This document shows positions 8,934 through 17,779 of a stretch of 64,000 nt of DNA, in pieces (position 1 is the stretch's first letter; every line of letters begins with the position of its first letter). The stretch comes from Tunicatimonas pelagia (lineage in GTDB: Bacteria > Bacteroidota > Bacteroidia > Cytophagales > Cyclobacteriaceae). The notes beneath the pieces were generated by a model that was not told the DNA's origin, did not search any database, and saw nothing but the letters and a program-made list of their open reading frames with translations. The translations under genes were made by a program, and so were the position numbers. Location of the stretch: positions 992,001-1,056,000 of the forward strand of contig NZ_CP120683.1 of the NCBI RefSeq assembly GCF_030506325.1. Reading direction: 5' to 3'.

Positions 8934-9860
8934 TTAGTCTATTAGTATCGTAAACTCCCGCACCGCCAGATTACCTCCTTCATCTTCCACCTCAATCCGC
9001 AATACCCGTTCGTTATCTCCCGCCGTCAGCGTGTAAGGCTGACCTTCCCACAAGGTCGTAAACAGTAGCTGATCGTTGGTGAAGGCAGGAATATCTGGCC
9101 CCGTTAGCATGGCTCCGGTATTATCGCGTAGAAACTGCGATTCGCCCCACATGGCTTCGTAGCTGGTATCGCCCTGCCAGTCAGTATCACTATCCCGGTC
9201 GGTATCCTGCACCAGCGAAACGCGGATGAAAGTGATGGCAAAGTCGTGCTCATCGCGTCGCTGCTCCAAGTATCCTTCCACCGATAAAGCATTGCCCACC
9301 GCGCCGGATAGCTGTTCCAATGTTTCGTCCGGGTCATTTGCTAAAGCAATTAAGGGCATGTAGGGACGCTTAAGGTACACACTCCGAACCACACTAGAGC
9401 CGTCCGAAAACGAAGTAACGTTACCGGCAGCATCAACTGCGTGTAATATTACGTGGTATGGTCCCGCCAGATAGTCACGATCATCGTAGCGAATAGTTTG
9501 GTCAATGGTGTGGCTCCTACCATTCAACTGAACCTCCTCTTGCACCACTAAGCCTGGTAGTCGCTGTTCAATACGGGCGTGGGTGTGCCCATCTTGCGAA
9601 TTATGAATATCAATCTGCATTTCGCTGAGGGCCAAGTTGTCCGATAGTTCGCCCTGTAAACGTAACTCCGAACTATTTTCCGGTAACACTTCCATATATT
9701 CTCCCCGGATTTTGACTACGTTGGGATCGCCCTGGGTAGAAGGACGACTGATCGATGAAAAAACCGGAGCCTCCAGATCATTGCTAGGGTCATCAGGATC
9801 ATTATCCGAACAAGCAGTTAGTATAGCTGTAAGAAACAGGGTAAGCAAAAAGTATTTCAT
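8934..9860 (-). CDS. DUF4625 lipoprotein, partner of the TonB receptor at 9865-12306
   Basis: 308 residues with a lipoprotein signal (FLTAILTACS) and two Ig-like DUF4625 domains. The first has the family features LALSEMQIDIHNSQDGHTHAR, with His residues that may touch metal, and a GPYHVILHAVDAAGN strand. The second repeats the pattern (FITFIRVSLVQD, VLRIEVEDEGGN). It lies four nt downstream of the ZnuD-like receptor gene and is surely co-transcribed. A shorter relative follows the paralogous receptor at 38.5-41 kb. I infer a surface lipoprotein that helps the receptor collect zinc. Confidence 0.8.
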   Translation of the reverse strand: MKYFLLTLFLTAILTACSDNDPDDPSNDLEAPVFSSISRPSTQGDPNVVKIRGEYMEVLPENSSELRLQGELSDNLALSEMQIDIHNSQDGHTHARIEQRLPGLVVQEEVQLNGRSHTIDQTIRYDDRDYLAGPYHVILHAVDAAGNVTSFSDGSSVVRSVYLKRPYMPLIALANDPDETLEQLSGAVGNALSVEGYLEQRRDEHDFAITFIRVSLVQDTDRDSDTDWQGDTSYEAMWGESQFLRDNTGAMLTGPDIPAFTNDQLLFTTLWEGQPYTLTAGDNERVLRIEVEDEGGNLAVREFTILID

Positions 9861-9864
9861 AAGG

Positions 9865-12306
9865 TTAGGAATTTAAATTAAAAGACAGAGGAACTCGTAA
9901 CGTGACTACCACATTACGGCCCGGTTCGGGTAAATTCAGTAAACGGTAACGACTCAGATGGTGTAGATATTGGGTGTTGAGTGCATTGTCTACCTGCACC
10001 ATTATATTAAAAAATGTATCGCCCATCAGCCATTCACTACTTATCCCCCCACCGAGCAGGGTATAGCCGGGCGTCGCCCGTTCGTTGCGGTCTACCCGGT
10101 TTTGGTCAGCTACCCAGCGAACGTCACCGTGTAGCTCTAGCGATTGTAGCCACCCTTGCTGGGTAATAATTTGATACGTCACTTCACCCAGGGCTGAAAA
10201 GGGCGGAGTGAGCGGTAGCGGTAACTGAAAGTCAAGATTGTAGTTAGCAACGTATTCTAGCGAAGCTTGTACGTTTAGGTTCGATATTGGTTGATAGTTA
10301 GTAACCCACTCACCGCCCCAGAAGCTAGCGTCAGCCTGCCGAAACTCCCAGGTAAGCTGACTACCCGAGGGCAAACGGCTGAACGAAGCAGTCGGGGCTA
10401 AGTAAATATATTGATCGTAGTAAGCCACAAACGGAGTAAGTGTGCTGCTTATTTTACCTTGTTGGTAAGTAAGCGCGTAGTCAAGCTGATAGCCACGTTC
10501 CGATTGCAAATCAGGATTACCCAACTCATGGCGGAACGTGCCGTGATGAACACCATTAGACGCCAGTTCTATGGCAGTGGGCATCCGAAAGCTAGTACCA
10601 ACATTGAGCTTCATCTGCCAAGTAGACGAAGGCTGCCACTGTGCGCCCACCGCTCCACTGACATCAGCAAATTGCCGGGTGAGATCAGCATTGCGCTGCT
10701 CAAACTCTCCCGTTGGCTGGAGAGTCTCGTCGTACAATGGTTGCTGATGCTCCAGGATTTCGTGCTGCCCACCGTCAAAGCGCAAACCAGCGTTGAACTG
10801 CCAGCGCGGGTTAACCGGCGAATCAGCGTATTCCACCAAGGTAAATCCACCACCTTGCCAGGTAGTGAAGGCCGGAATCAGAAACTCAAATCCGCCGTAG
10901 TTATTCTGCATCCGTTGCCCCTGTACTCCGTAGGTAACTGTCCACTGAGAACCCATTTCTTGAATAAGCCGAGCGTTTAGCGAATACGTTCTTAGCCTTA
11001 AATCGTGCGCTACGGTACCATCGGCTGTTTGTCCTACGTTTTGGGTATGAGGCAGTGACTCTTCTAATCGTTGGTTGTGCTGATAACCAGCGTCTATTTC
11101 CAGGATAGATCGATCCCATCCGTACTGCGTATTCCAGAGGACCTTCCAGTGGGTGTTGTCCTGCCGGGGCAGACCGATACTACGTCGCTGGTCGTAACGT
11201 TGCAGTTGGTAGCCACTCGGGATGCCTACCGCCCCCGGAAACAAACCTACTCGCTGATGAAACCGACTGATTTTTACCGTCGATTGACCCCAATCTCGCT
11301 TCAACCCGGTGGTAAAGGCAAAGTTTCGTTCTTGCCCTGCGGTGTTGCGGAGCCGCTCGTCGTAAATCGGTAGCTCAAAACCGGCGTAGGTAAAACGGTC
11401 GGCGGGTACCCGGTAGTTGTCGAAATCCTGCTGACTGTAGCGTAGTCGGTAGAGCCAGCCCTGATGGTTGCCTTCCGCGGCAGCACTTAGGCCTCGTAGG
11501 TTGTTATTGTACTGGTAAATTCCCTTCACTTCGGTTTGGAGTTGCCCCCTCTCGGGGAAAGGAGTGGGTAAAATATTGATCACTCCACCCATCGCATCCG
11601 AACCGTAGCGCAGTGACGCGGGTCCTTTGATGATTTCTACTTGCTGTACGTCAAATTGATCAATTTCTAGCCCGTGGTCAGAACCCCACTGCTGCCCTTC
11701 CTGCTTTACCCCTTGGTCGTTGACCATAATTCGGTTGTAGCTCATCCCCCGAATTACCGGTTTGGCAATTCCCACCCCAGTGTTGATAGCATTGATACCT
11801 GCCACCGGAGTGAGTGCATCTACAAAGCTTCCCTCAGCGGATTGATCTAGATCAGAACGAGTTACCGTGATGACTGCTTGGGAAGAGGTGGAAGTGCTGC
11901 GGATTCCAGTTCCATCAATTTGCACTTCAGCTAAAATCTTGGCACTCGGCTGCAAACGCACCTGAACAGAGTTTTGGGTAGTGGGCGACAGCGTGACACG
12001 TTGCTCAGCGTATCCGAGCGAGCGTATGGCTAGCGTATAAAGTGTATCAGTGAGAACATTGAAGGTGAAAAAGCCCTCGGACGTGGTGAATTGCAACTGA
12101 ACAGAATTCAGTAGTTCTACCTGAGCTCCAGCAATAGCCTGAAGATCCTCGTCAACTACCTGTCCTCGCAGTGAAAATGACTGGGCCAAACTAATAAAAG
12201 GGGATACAAAAAGGATAAATACATGGATATACGCAATCAGATTGCTTCTGGTAAAAACACAAAAATACTGGCGATCAATATGCTTTATTGAGGTATACCG
12301 ATGCAT
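9865..12306 (-). CDS. ZnuD-like TonB-dependent receptor (zinc type), copy 1
   Basis: 813 residues: signal peptide ending ISLAQS, CarboxypepD_reg-like domain (SLRGQVVDEDLQAIAGAQVEL), plug domain with KPVIRGMSYNRIMV, GSDHGLEIDQFDVQQVEIIKG and LRYGSDAMGGVINI, then a 22-strand barrel ending in an aromatic-free VVTLRVPL. The plug resembles neisserial ZnuD and is very close to the receptor at 38.5 kb. Import would be of zinc or a zinc chelate, powered by TonB. The zinc-type operator at 12357 lies 51 nt upstream, shared with the divergent AztD-like gene. The ATG at 12306 gives a long signal region; a later start is possible. Confidence 0.87.
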   Translation of the reverse strand: MHRYTSIKHIDRQYFCVFTRSNLIAYIHVFILFVSPFISLAQSFSLRGQVVDEDLQAIAGAQVELLNSVQLQFTTSEGFFTFNVLTDTLYTLAIRSLGYAEQRVTLSPTTQNSVQVRLQPSAKILAEVQIDGTGIRSTSTSSQAVITVTRSDLDQSAEGSFVDALTPVAGINAINTGVGIAKPVIRGMSYNRIMVNDQGVKQEGQQWGSDHGLEIDQFDVQQVEIIKGPASLRYGSDAMGGVINILPTPFPERGQLQTEVKGIYQYNNNLRGLSAAAEGNHQGWLYRLRYSQQDFDNYRVPADRFTYAGFELPIYDERLRNTAGQERNFAFTTGLKRDWGQSTVKISRFHQRVGLFPGAVGIPSGYQLQRYDQRRSIGLPRQDNTHWKVLWNTQYGWDRSILEIDAGYQHNQRLEESLPHTQNVGQTADGTVAHDLRLRTYSLNARLIQEMGSQWTVTYGVQGQRMQNNYGGFEFLIPAFTTWQGGGFTLVEYADSPVNPRWQFNAGLRFDGGQHEILEHQQPLYDETLQPTGEFEQRNADLTRQFADVSGAVGAQWQPSSTWQMKLNVGTSFRMPTAIELASNGVHHGTFRHELGNPDLQSERGYQLDYALTYQQGKISSTLTPFVAYYDQYIYLAPTASFSRLPSGSQLTWEFRQADASFWGGEWVTNYQPISNLNVQASLEYVANYNLDFQLPLPLTPPFSALGEVTYQIITQQGWLQSLELHGDVRWVADQNRVDRNERATPGYTLLGGGISSEWLMGDTFFNIMVQVDNALNTQYLHHLSRYRLLNLPEPGRNVVVTLRVPLSFNLNS

Positions 12307-12356
12307 TCTATTCCAAAAATATGGCCGATCGTGAGAATTAATAAAAAATATTTAAC

Positions 12357-12369
12357 GCAACAATGTTGC
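12357..12369. promoter_or_regulatory. Putative Zur box 1, between ZnuD-like and AztD-like genes
   Basis: GCAACAATGTTGC, a perfect inverted repeat around one central base. For the rightward gene, the TTG at 12366-12368 is followed after 20 nt by TACTTTCG (12389-12396), a near-perfect -7 element. For the leftward gene a TTTG lies just beyond the box and TATTTTTT (complement of 12343-12350) follows, placing the box in the spacer. A repressor bound here would block both promoters. Confidence 0.8.
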
Positions 12370-12422
12370 AAATGTATTGTTACTACTTTACTTTCGCAAA
12401 CAAAAGTAAAACTATTAACACT

Positions 12423-13730
12423 ATGAGAAATCTTCGTCTATTTTTTATGTTACTAAGCCTATCCTGGCTTACTTTTTCTTGTTCCGATGATGATAACAAC
12501 AATGTTGTTCCCGATGATGCTTCCCAATCTTTTGGGGAACTTGAAGGAGAGTATATCCGCCTGGCTATGATGGTGGATAGTACTCAAATGATGATTATGG
12601 ATCCGGTCTCCGAGCAAACCAAATTTACGGTAAGTGAGCCAATGACCCCGGGAGCCCGTTACTACCTCAGTCCTACCGGACGTTATCTGGTATCAATAGA
12701 GCGCTCCCAAAACCAAACCCGTTTTTTTGATGTGGGTATTGTGAACCATAATGACCATGGTCATGAGTATCAGGCACTATGGTTAGATAAAGTAATTACT
12801 TCGCCTTTGCCTACCCACTATTCTGATACTGGCGATGATATCGTGATATTTAACGATGGAGACGGTTCTATTATCCATATTGAAGAAAGTAGATTGGAGT
12901 TTGACGGTTACCAAGCCCCTGTCATTCCTATGCCTAATCAGACCCAGCACCACGGCGCAACCGTACGTCTGGATAATGGTTTGTTTGCCGTTACCTTTCA
13001 AGATAATCCGACGGAGGGAAATAAGAGATTGCCCCAAGCGGTTAAGCTAGTGGACGGTCAAGGGCAAGTTCAAGTAGATAATGAAGACGTACGGGTAGGT
13101 GCTATTCACGGAAATACTTCTAACGGCAAAGTGGCGTTGTTTGGCTCTACTGATGGGGTCATCGTAGCCAATGCCAATAACGAAATCTCGCTGATTCCCA
13201 ACGTGGATACCTTACTGAATGCGACCAGTGGTAACTGGATTGGGAGGGTGATTGGTCATGATGACCTAGATGTATTCTACGGCTGGGTTCGCTTACAAGG
13301 TCTGCTACGTATTGACCCGGCTAGTCAAAGTATGACCCGCTTCTACGAAGGTGACGATGTAAAATCAATCTTTTTTAGCGAAGATGGTGCCTATCTTATT
13401 TTGCACAAAACCGATGACGAAATAGTGGTGTACAATGCCGCCAGTGGTAATGAAATGACCCAGGAGGTAATTGCGATTGCCCCGGATGCAGCCTACGACA
13501 ACGCCCGGAAAGAAGCCCCGACTGAGTTAGAACGATTACGCCTGATGGAAGAGCCCGAGCGAGTGCTAACTACTTCCGCTGAATTTTTGTACGTATTAGA
13601 ACCTTCTCAAACGGAAATCAACGTTCTTCGGTTATCAGATCTATCATCAGTGAAAACCATAACGCTAGATGCACCGGTAGACTTAATCAAGCGAGTTGGC
13701 TTCCACCGAAAAGAGAACGCAGCTTGGTAA
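12423..13730 (+). CDS. AztD-like zinc chaperone lipoprotein (beta-propeller)
   Basis: 435 residues from ATG 12423, chosen because it opens a lipoprotein signal (SLSWLTFSC, Cys20); an upstream TTG frame start lies inside the operator and is unlikely. AztD-type propeller features: His cluster HNDHGHE (about 109-115), PTHYSDTGDDIVIFNDGDG with His132, QTQHHGATVRL (176-177), then AIHGNTSNGKVALFG and STDGVIV. AztD of alphaproteobacteria hands zinc to the AztC binding protein in the periplasm. Here the protein is membrane anchored and no AztABC genes are visible, so its client may be a TonB receptor or ABC system in this island. Confidence 0.75.
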   Translation: MRNLRLFFMLLSLSWLTFSCSDDDNNNVVPDDASQSFGELEGEYIRLAMMVDSTQMMIMDPVSEQTKFTVSEPMTPGARYYLSPTGRYLVSIERSQNQTRFFDVGIVNHNDHGHEYQALWLDKVITSPLPTHYSDTGDDIVIFNDGDGSIIHIEESRLEFDGYQAPVIPMPNQTQHHGATVRLDNGLFAVTFQDNPTEGNKRLPQAVKLVDGQGQVQVDNEDVRVGAIHGNTSNGKVALFGSTDGVIVANANNEISLIPNVDTLLNATSGNWIGRVIGHDDLDVFYGWVRLQGLLRIDPASQSMTRFYEGDDVKSIFFSEDGAYLILHKTDDEIVVYNAASGNEMTQEVIAIAPDAAYDNARKEAPTELERLRLMEEPERVLTTSAEFLYVLEPSQTEINVLRLSDLSSVKTITLDAPVDLIKRVGFHRKENAAW

Positions 13731-13789
13731 AGTTAACAAAGCATTTCGTTTGACAATCGTGTGGAACGGAGCTGCTGAGAATAATCCTT

Positions 13790-13834
13790 CACCAAATCAT
13801 AGCCCACTCCGCTGAGCTGTGATTTGGTGTTTTT
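13790..13834 (+). terminator. Intrinsic terminator after the AztD-like gene
   Basis: CACCAAATCA (13790-13799) pairs perfectly with TGATTTGGTG (13820-13829), with a 20-nt loop that can form a small inner stem, followed by TTTTTA. The position 60 nt after the stop codon and the orientation fit. Confidence 0.8.
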
Positions 13835-13931
13835 ATAGCAGGTAAACTTTTTATATGGCTCTATATATCGTATCTATTGCTGGTTGCTTTACGTTCTGTA
13901 AAGTATTATCAGTCATAAAATACCAGGCACT

Positions 13932-14996
13932 ATGAAGAGGATATTCACTTTCATCATCTTCGCTTTTTTAGCTCTAGGCTGCAAAGAAAGGGAAACAATC
14001 GCCCCAGAAGATGCTCTAGAAGCTGTAAGAAATGAGCCTTTAGTAGATTCTGCTAATCATATTCTGACCGAGCTAGAGTCATCCGTTGAGTTTACTGAGG
14101 TCATTGAGTTTAGCGGTAAGTATATTTTTGGAGGTTTTAATGGTTATGTTATTACTGATCAGAGCCTAAACTTGCTGGATACCTACGAGCGTAACATGAT
14201 AGTATATCACTTAATTAACTACAATGATGATTTTGCCTGTGTATGCGCTAACCAAGGTATATTTAAAGTAGATCAAAGTTTAAGAACTACCAAACTTATT
14301 GATTTACCCTGTACCGATATAGAAATTGATGGAAGTGGGCAAATTCTTTTTATTTCAGGGTTGGGCGAATTAAGTCAGCAGCGGCAGATTTCGGCTAATA
14401 TTTTAGCATTGGATGTGGATGAGCAGCAATTTGACTTTTATTCTGATCCAACTGATAGTATTGGTGAATTCCTTAGTCAGATTGAGATATTATCTAGTGG
14501 CGAAATATTTACACTGAGCAGTAATTCATCAGTTTTTCAGTATCAAGATAGAAACGTAATAGCCAAATATTCACAGGAGGATGTTGATTTCTTTCCGGAG
14601 GATAAATCCGGTCTGAGTAGTGGTTATGAAATACGCGCTGTTGGTAATGAACTTTACTACACTACCCCCCAGTGGCCCCGAAGATTGTTAAGGTATGACC
14701 AAGATTGGGAAACTGTATTTGATATAAGTTTTGATAGCTACGAAAATACTGAAGAAGTCCCGGAAAGAGACCAGGAAATACTTTTTAGCACTTTTAATAG
14801 TTTAAATTCCATTGATGGGCAAGTTGTAATTGGGGCACAAGACGGAATTATTAAGGTAAATCCGACCACGAATGAATACTCATTTATCAAAGATCCTAAT
14901 CTCCCTAATCAGTATGTTCGTAAAATCTACTCAGACACTTCGGGCGATGTTATCGTAATCGTGGCAGGAAATAACATTATCAAATATCAAAACTAA
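13932..14996 (+). CDS. Lipoprotein with beta-propeller-like sequence, unknown function
   Basis: 354 residues with lipobox FLALGC (Cys17). The body is rich in short beta strands with recurring turns (FSGKYIFGGFNGYVITDQ, VNPTTNEYSFI, YSDTSGDVIVIVAGNN) of the kind found in WD/Kelch-like propellers. No metal motif or enzyme motif is evident. It lies alone between a terminator and the operator at 15076, and its A+T content is higher than that of the flanking genes. It may have arrived separately. Confidence 0.65.
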   Translation: MKRIFTFIIFAFLALGCKERETIAPEDALEAVRNEPLVDSANHILTELESSVEFTEVIEFSGKYIFGGFNGYVITDQSLNLLDTYERNMIVYHLINYNDDFACVCANQGIFKVDQSLRTTKLIDLPCTDIEIDGSGQILFISGLGELSQQRQISANILALDVDEQQFDFYSDPTDSIGEFLSQIEILSSGEIFTLSSNSSVFQYQDRNVIAKYSQEDVDFFPEDKSGLSSGYEIRAVGNELYYTTPQWPRRLLRYDQDWETVFDISFDSYENTEEVPERDQEILFSTFNSLNSIDGQVVIGAQDGIIKVNPTTNEYSFIKDPNLPNQYVRKIYSDTSGDVIVIVAGNNIIKYQN

Positions 14997-15075
14997 AGCC
15001 GGATAATTATCGCTCTCTCTGAGGTGCATATGTCACCAATGGCTTTCTTCTAAATGGTAAATTAGGCGTATTTTC

Positions 15076-15088
15076 GCAACTCTGTTGC
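15076..15088. promoter_or_regulatory. Putative Zur box 2, ahead of the ABC/TonB run
   Basis: GCAACTCTGTTGC, with five-base arms fully conserved and a divergent centre. TTG 15085-15087 is followed after 20 nt by TATATTCA (15108-15115), six of eight matches to TAnnTTTG. It points rightward only; the leftward neighbour is convergent and ends at 14996. Confidence 0.7.
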
Positions 15089-15120
15089 AATTGAATTCAC
15101 CTCTTGGTATATTCACTTCT

Positions 15121-15435
15121 GTGAATCACAACCGCCCAATAATAGCTTTACTGCTGGCTGCATCCTTCATGGTGCAACCACTGCTATTTGCTCTCCATGC
15201 GACTGAGCACGAACCGCCTCGCATCAAACCGGTGACAGATTACCTAGTAGTGGAGCAATCAGTGTCAGATTGTGATCTGTGCGATAATTATAAGCACCTT
15301 TCTTTTTTTAGCCTAACCTTTTTCTCGCTAACATTTCACAAACTATTTGCTGCTTACGTAGCATCCTTTTGTCTATCTATCCTACAGGAAGTTAACGTAA
15401 ACTACTGGCTACGTGGGCCCCCAGTTACCCAGTAA
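15121..15435 (+). CDS. Small exported protein with CxxC, first gene after Zur box 2
   Basis: About 104 residues from GTG 15121, which opens a hydrophobic signal (PIIALLLAASFMVQPLLFAL). ATG 15169 is an alternative but would cut the signal. Features are HATEHEPP, then VSDCDLCDNYKHLSFF and a second hydrophobic stretch, ending in RGPP. Small Bacteroidota proteins with H..C.LC and a terminal RGPP are often found next to metal-receptor genes; their function is not established. The predicted transcription start almost coincides with the GTG, so a leaderless message is possible. Confidence 0.55.
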   Translation: MNHNRPIIALLLAASFMVQPLLFALHATEHEPPRIKPVTDYLVVEQSVSDCDLCDNYKHLSFFSLTFFSLTFHKLFAAYVASFCLSILQEVNVNYWLRGPPVTQ

Positions 15436-15649
15436 ATAGTCTGATATTCTGACTCAGGAATTAGTCGCTTAGTAGTGGCTACAGACGTTTTCTCTCGACT
15501 CTAATTTTAGCTAGTGAGTTATGGCTGACTAACTCTTGCCGACATTCGTGGTGTATCCAGTCTATTCATTCGATAGCTTTCTAATTATCCTTGCCTACTT
15601 AAGGTAATAAACTCACTATTTACTTTCTACCTATCTAATCTATACAACT

Positions 15650-16360
15650 ATGCTAGAAGCCATTGGCCTATCTAAAACCTACGATCAGCATCCAGCTTTA
15701 ACCGATCTGAACCTAACGGTGGCCGCAGGCGATATTTACTGCCTACTGGGAGCGAACGGAGCTGGAAAGACGACCACCATCAACCTGTTCATGAATTTCA
15801 TTACTCCTACCTCCGGAATAGCAAAGGTAAATGGCTTAGCTGTAGCCCAAGGCCAGGAAGTCAAAAAGCACCTGGCCTATATTCCCGAAAACCTGAACCT
15901 CTACGGTACACTCACCGGACTGGAAAATCTGCAATTCTTTGCCGGATTAGGCGGAGAAAAGCCCGATAAAGCTTCGGCTGAAGAATTACTCCGGAGCGTA
16001 GGATTACCGCCCGAATTTATTCACCGACGAGTGAGCAAGTACTCCAAAGGGATGCGACAAAAAGTTGGGATTGCAATTGCCAAGGCAAAGCAAGCTGATA
16101 ACTTACTGATGGATGAGCCAACCTCCGGCTTAGATCCACAAGCCAGTAACGAGTTTGCTCAACTGTTAGCTACCCTGCGAGAGAACCAAGTGGCGATTTT
16201 GATGGCTACCCACGATTTATTCCGGGCTAAAGAATCCGGTACGCACATCGGTATTATGCGAGCTGGGCAATTGGTACACTCACTGAAGAGCGAGGAAATC
16301 TCACTGAGCGAACTGGAGCAACTATACTTGGAAACGATGAAATCTACTGTCTATGCTTAA
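15650..16360 (+). CDS. ABC transporter ATPase
   Basis: 236 residues. Walker A GANGAGKTT (about 34-42), Q-loop region YIPENLNLYGTLTG, signature YSKGMRQKVGIAIA (an ABC-2 style variant of LSGGQ), Walker B NLLMDEPTSGLDP and switch His in ATHDLF. It belongs to the CcmA/NatA/NosF group that works with ABC-2 permeases. It is the only ATPase in the 13-kb run and its end overlaps the first permease by 8 nt, so it probably serves both permease pairs (16.4-19.1 and 23.5-26.4 kb). Confidence 0.93.
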   Translation: MLEAIGLSKTYDQHPALTDLNLTVAAGDIYCLLGANGAGKTTTINLFMNFITPTSGIAKVNGLAVAQGQEVKKHLAYIPENLNLYGTLTGLENLQFFAGLGGEKPDKASAEELLRSVGLPPEFIHRRVSKYSKGMRQKVGIAIAKAKQADNLLMDEPTSGLDPQASNEFAQLLATLRENQVAILMATHDLFRAKESGTHIGIMRAGQLVHSLKSEEISLSELEQLYLETMKSTVYA

Positions 16361-17777
16361 CCTAATCATCAAAAAAGAATTTCTGACCGCGCTGCGGGAT
16401 ATTCGCCTGCAAGTGTCCGGTGGTATTTTACTAGTTCTGATGCTTACGGCTGTGCTAGTAGGTAAGCAAGGTCAACAACAGCTTCGGCAAGAGCGGGAAG
16501 CGGCTCAGACGGAGATGCGCGCCCAGTGGGTGAATCAAGGCGAAAAGCATCCGCACTCTGCGGCCCACTACGGGCAATTTGCCTTCAAGCCGAAACCCGT
16601 GCTTAGCTTTTTAGATGTGGGCTTGGATAATTATACCGGAGTATCCGTCTTTTTGGAGGCGCATAAACAGAATGAAATACTGTTTAGTAGTGCCCAGGAC
16701 AGCAATGGTATGACTCGCTTCGGTGAGATGACCGTCGCCCTGATCTTTCAGGTGCTGATGCCGTTGTTGATTATTTTCCTGACATTCAACACCTTTAGTC
16801 AGGAACGAGAAGAAGGTACTCTCCGGCTCATTCATGGACAAGGTTTGTCAATGGCTAAACTCTTCTGGGGCAAAGTAGGTGGTATCTACGGCATGGTATT
16901 GCTACTCTTTGTGCCGATTATTGTCTTAGCCTACCTGATGCTCAATCAGCAGTCAGCTAGTCTGGATTCGGAGGTGACAACCAAGTTTGGAGTTCTCACG
17001 GTGGGCTACGCCGTATACTTCTTGGTCTTCGTTACACTGGGAGTACTAATTTCAGCTTTCGCCCGTAGTTCGGGCGTGGCACTGTTGACCCTGCTAGGCT
17101 TATGGGTAGTAGCCTGCATCATCTTACCGAAGGCAGCGACCAGTTTGGCGAGCAAACTGTACCCAGCTCCTTCCCAATTTGAATTCCGGGAAACGATTCA
17201 CAATCAGGTAAAAAATGGCATTGACGGACATAACCCTTCGGATGTTCGTCTGGCCTCGCTTAAAGAAGAAGTATTGCAGGAGCACGGAGTAGAGACGATA
17301 GAGGAACTTCCGGTCAACTGGAGTGGCATTGCCATGCAAGCCGGAGAGGAATACACCGACCAAGTGTATGATGATGAGTTCTCGAAAGTCACGTCTATTT
17401 TTCAGCGACAGAATCGGCTATCCGAGTGGGTGGGTTTTCTGAATCCCTATTTGGCAATTCGCCACTTGTCAATGGCCTTAGCCGGTACGGATTTTACCCA
17501 CCACGTCACCTTTGCCCGAGCGGCCGAAAATTATCGTCGGGATTTTGTAAAGTTGATGAACAAAGATATGGAGGTAAACCACAAGCCAGGCATAGCTTAC
17601 GGTGACTACAAAGTAGGAGAGGAAATGTGGAGCAGCGTTCCACCGTTTCAATACGATCTTCCTAGCACTACTACCATTCTAGCTACCCAATGGCGTAGTG
17701 TAACGGCACTAGTGCTGTGGTTAATAGCACTTTCCTTCATTGGAAGCCAATTGGCTTACCGAATACCAAAACTATAG
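16353..17777 (+). CDS. ABC-2 permease with DUF3526, subunit A1
   Basis: 474 residues. One N-terminal helix, a large periplasmic region with HPHSAAHYGQFAFKPKPVLSFLD and GVSVFLEAHKQNE, then about five membrane helices (MPLLIIFLTFNTFSQEREEGTLRL is the ABC-2 cytoplasmic motif), a second soluble stretch with QAGEEYTDQVYDDEF, and a last helix. This layout is the DUF3526 family. Closely related to the gene at 23489 (same HPHxAAHYG.FVFKPK block). Direction of transport is unknown for the family. Confidence 0.88.
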   Translation: MLNLIIKKEFLTALRDIRLQVSGGILLVLMLTAVLVGKQGQQQLRQEREAAQTEMRAQWVNQGEKHPHSAAHYGQFAFKPKPVLSFLDVGLDNYTGVSVFLEAHKQNEILFSSAQDSNGMTRFGEMTVALIFQVLMPLLIIFLTFNTFSQEREEGTLRLIHGQGLSMAKLFWGKVGGIYGMVLLLFVPIIVLAYLMLNQQSASLDSEVTTKFGVLTVGYAVYFLVFVTLGVLISAFARSSGVALLTLLGLWVVACIILPKAATSLASKLYPAPSQFEFRETIHNQVKNGIDGHNPSDVRLASLKEEVLQEHGVETIEELPVNWSGIAMQAGEEYTDQVYDDEFSKVTSIFQRQNRLSEWVGFLNPYLAIRHLSMALAGTDFTHHVTFARAAENYRRDFVKLMNKDMEVNHKPGIAYGDYKVGEEMWSSVPPFQYDLPSTTTILATQWRSVTALVLWLIALSFIGSQLAYRIPKL

Positions 17778-17779
17778 TC

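Noticed and set aside
10411-10980. Plus-strand 189-residue frame inside the ZnuD-like receptor
   Set aside because: Antisense shadow of a strongly conserved receptor gene, with no domain pattern.
12363-12422. Upstream TTG start for the AztD-like gene
   Set aside because: It lies in the operator and would add residues in front of a clean lipoprotein signal.
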